Below, piece after piece: positions 63,109-64,000 of a stretch of 64,000 nucleotides of DNA. Origin of the DNA: Carnobacterium sp. 17-4 (GTDB lineage: Bacteria > Bacillota > Bacilli > Lactobacillales > Carnobacteriaceae); the NCBI RefSeq assembly GCF_000195575.1, contig NC_015391.1, positions 1,910,363 through 1,974,362 of the forward strand, read 5' to 3'. The position numbers and the translations under genes are program-made. Below the pieces are notes generated by a model. The model searched no databases. It was given only the letters and a program-made list of their open reading frames with translations, and had not been told where the DNA came from. The stretch's first letter is position 1. The number at the start of each line of letters is the position of its first letter.

Positions 63109-63576
63109 TTAAGCATCAAGTGGATCTTTACCTAAATAAGCTTGCAACATCCAAACCGTTTTATCTACACCCGTTTTATATCCAATCAGCAAGTCTTGTG
63201 TTGCATCGTCCCCTGCTTCACCAGTGAGAACAATTCCTTTTGCTAATTTATCACCAATGATTCTATAGTCTGTAACAGTTGATACTACCATTTCTTCAGC
63301 GGTTTCTTTTCCGTCATAAGGAGTTTCTTTAACTAGAGAATGTTCTAAAAACTCTCCTAAAGTCGCATAAGGTTTTCCACCTACTGCAATCAAACGCTCT
63401 GCCAATTCATCAAATTGCTCTGTCACTCCGCTATATAGTTCTTCAAATTCTTCATGTAATGTAAAGAAATGAGCACCTTTTACGTAGAAGTGATGTTGAT
63501 ACAGTTTAATGTTAAAGACCCCGTATGTTGCAACCAATTCATTTAACAATTCTTGTACTTCAGTTTGTTTTTTCAC
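63109..63576 (-). CDS. dps: Dps-family ferritin-like DNA protection protein
   Basis: A 155-residue dodecameric ferritin that oxidises and stores iron and protects DNA from peroxide. The ferroxidase ligands lie at subunit interfaces: the LYQHHFYVKGAHFFTLHEEFEELY segment (His near 32, Asp/Glu near 47-53) and DELAERLIAVGG. The C terminus is short, without a basic DNA-binding tail. The start is GTG at 63576, nine bases after GGAGG; the longer frame up to 63651 lacks a site. Confidence 0.9.
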   Translation of the reverse strand: MKKQTEVQELLNELVATYGVFNIKLYQHHFYVKGAHFFTLHEEFEELYSGVTEQFDELAERLIAVGGKPYATLGEFLEHSLVKETPYDGKETAEEMVVSTVTDYRIIGDKLAKGIVLTGEAGDDATQDLLIGYKTGVDKTVWMLQAYLGKDPLDA

Positions 63577-63829
63577 TATTCTATTCCTCCTATTTATTTT
63601 ATTTACTAACCTATACTTATTGTATTCTACCTGAAAAATATAGTCTAGCATTAACCCTTGTTTTTAAAATTATTTGAACGATGGTTATTCATTAAATAAA
63701 TAGATTATTTTAATCATTTAGAATAGTTTATGGTCAATTTACGAAGAAAAGAATCCCTATCATCGCATTTCATGATTATTTGTGCTAAAATGGTCAAGAT
63801 ATATAAAAGAATAGGGGTAAATAAATTAA

Positions 63830-64000
<171 letters not shown>

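Overview
The window looks like chromosomal DNA of a low-GC Gram-positive of the order Lactobacillales, most probably a Carnobacterium-like or Enterococcus-like bacterium. The reasons are strong AGGAGG ribosome binding sites with many TTG/GTG starts, a complete lower mevalonate pathway, the divergent malP/malT arrangement known from Enterococcus faecalis, fused solute-binding/permease GlnP proteins, and short T-rich hairpin terminators. No tRNA, rRNA, insertion sequence, prophage or CRISPR array was seen. The genus is an inference.

Layout. 1-4160: divergent maltose genes (maltose phosphorylase, cut by the window start, and the MalT PTS permease with a downstream hydrolase), with two LacI-type operators and a cre site between them. 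4394-10160: an accessory-looking stretch with a small DUF898-like membrane protein, an ABC-F ATPase behind a leader that appears to be an attenuator, a nucleotidyltransferase, and a very AT-rich macro-domain/DarT gene pair resembling a DarTG toxin-antitoxin system in reversed gene order. 10161-12752: guaA and coaA. 12970-18811: a small membrane protein, a TctA-like permease and the mevalonate genes mvaK1-mvaD-mvaK2-fni, all on one strand and closely spaced. 18879-23358: acetyltransferase, AzlCD exporter, pdp and rpiA. 23602-28278: two tandem hairpin elements, then the polyamine operon potRABCD with its own operator cluster. 28456-33926: murB, a possible structured RNA, the Ktr potassium system, an oxidoreductase and exoA.

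33974-37081 holds a manganese-type (yybP-ykoY) riboswitch in front of a P-type cation ATPase, plus a second promoter located after the riboswitch. 37237-49019 contains two nearly identical amino-acid ABC transporters (fused binding protein/permease plus ATPase) around a set of housekeeping genes (tsaE, pta, ung, a Cof phosphatase). 49071-53373 has a large YhgE/Pip-type membrane protein with an Rrf2 regulator and two HesB-like proteins. 53445-64000 has uvrC, a secreted 3D-domain protein, a deoxyribosyltransferase, brnQ, a third amino-acid transporter lacking an ATPase, a D-hydroxyacid dehydrogenase, a protein of unknown function, a Dps ferritin and the start of an ABC-F gene.

The most noteworthy items are the reversed DarTG-like pair with extra C-terminal domains on both partners, the ABC-F attenuator leader, the riboswitch with a bypass promoter, the tandem hairpin elements after potD, and the solitary TctA-like permease heading the mevalonate genes. 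Start codons were chosen by Shine-Dalgarno spacing, and several differ from the longest possible frame.
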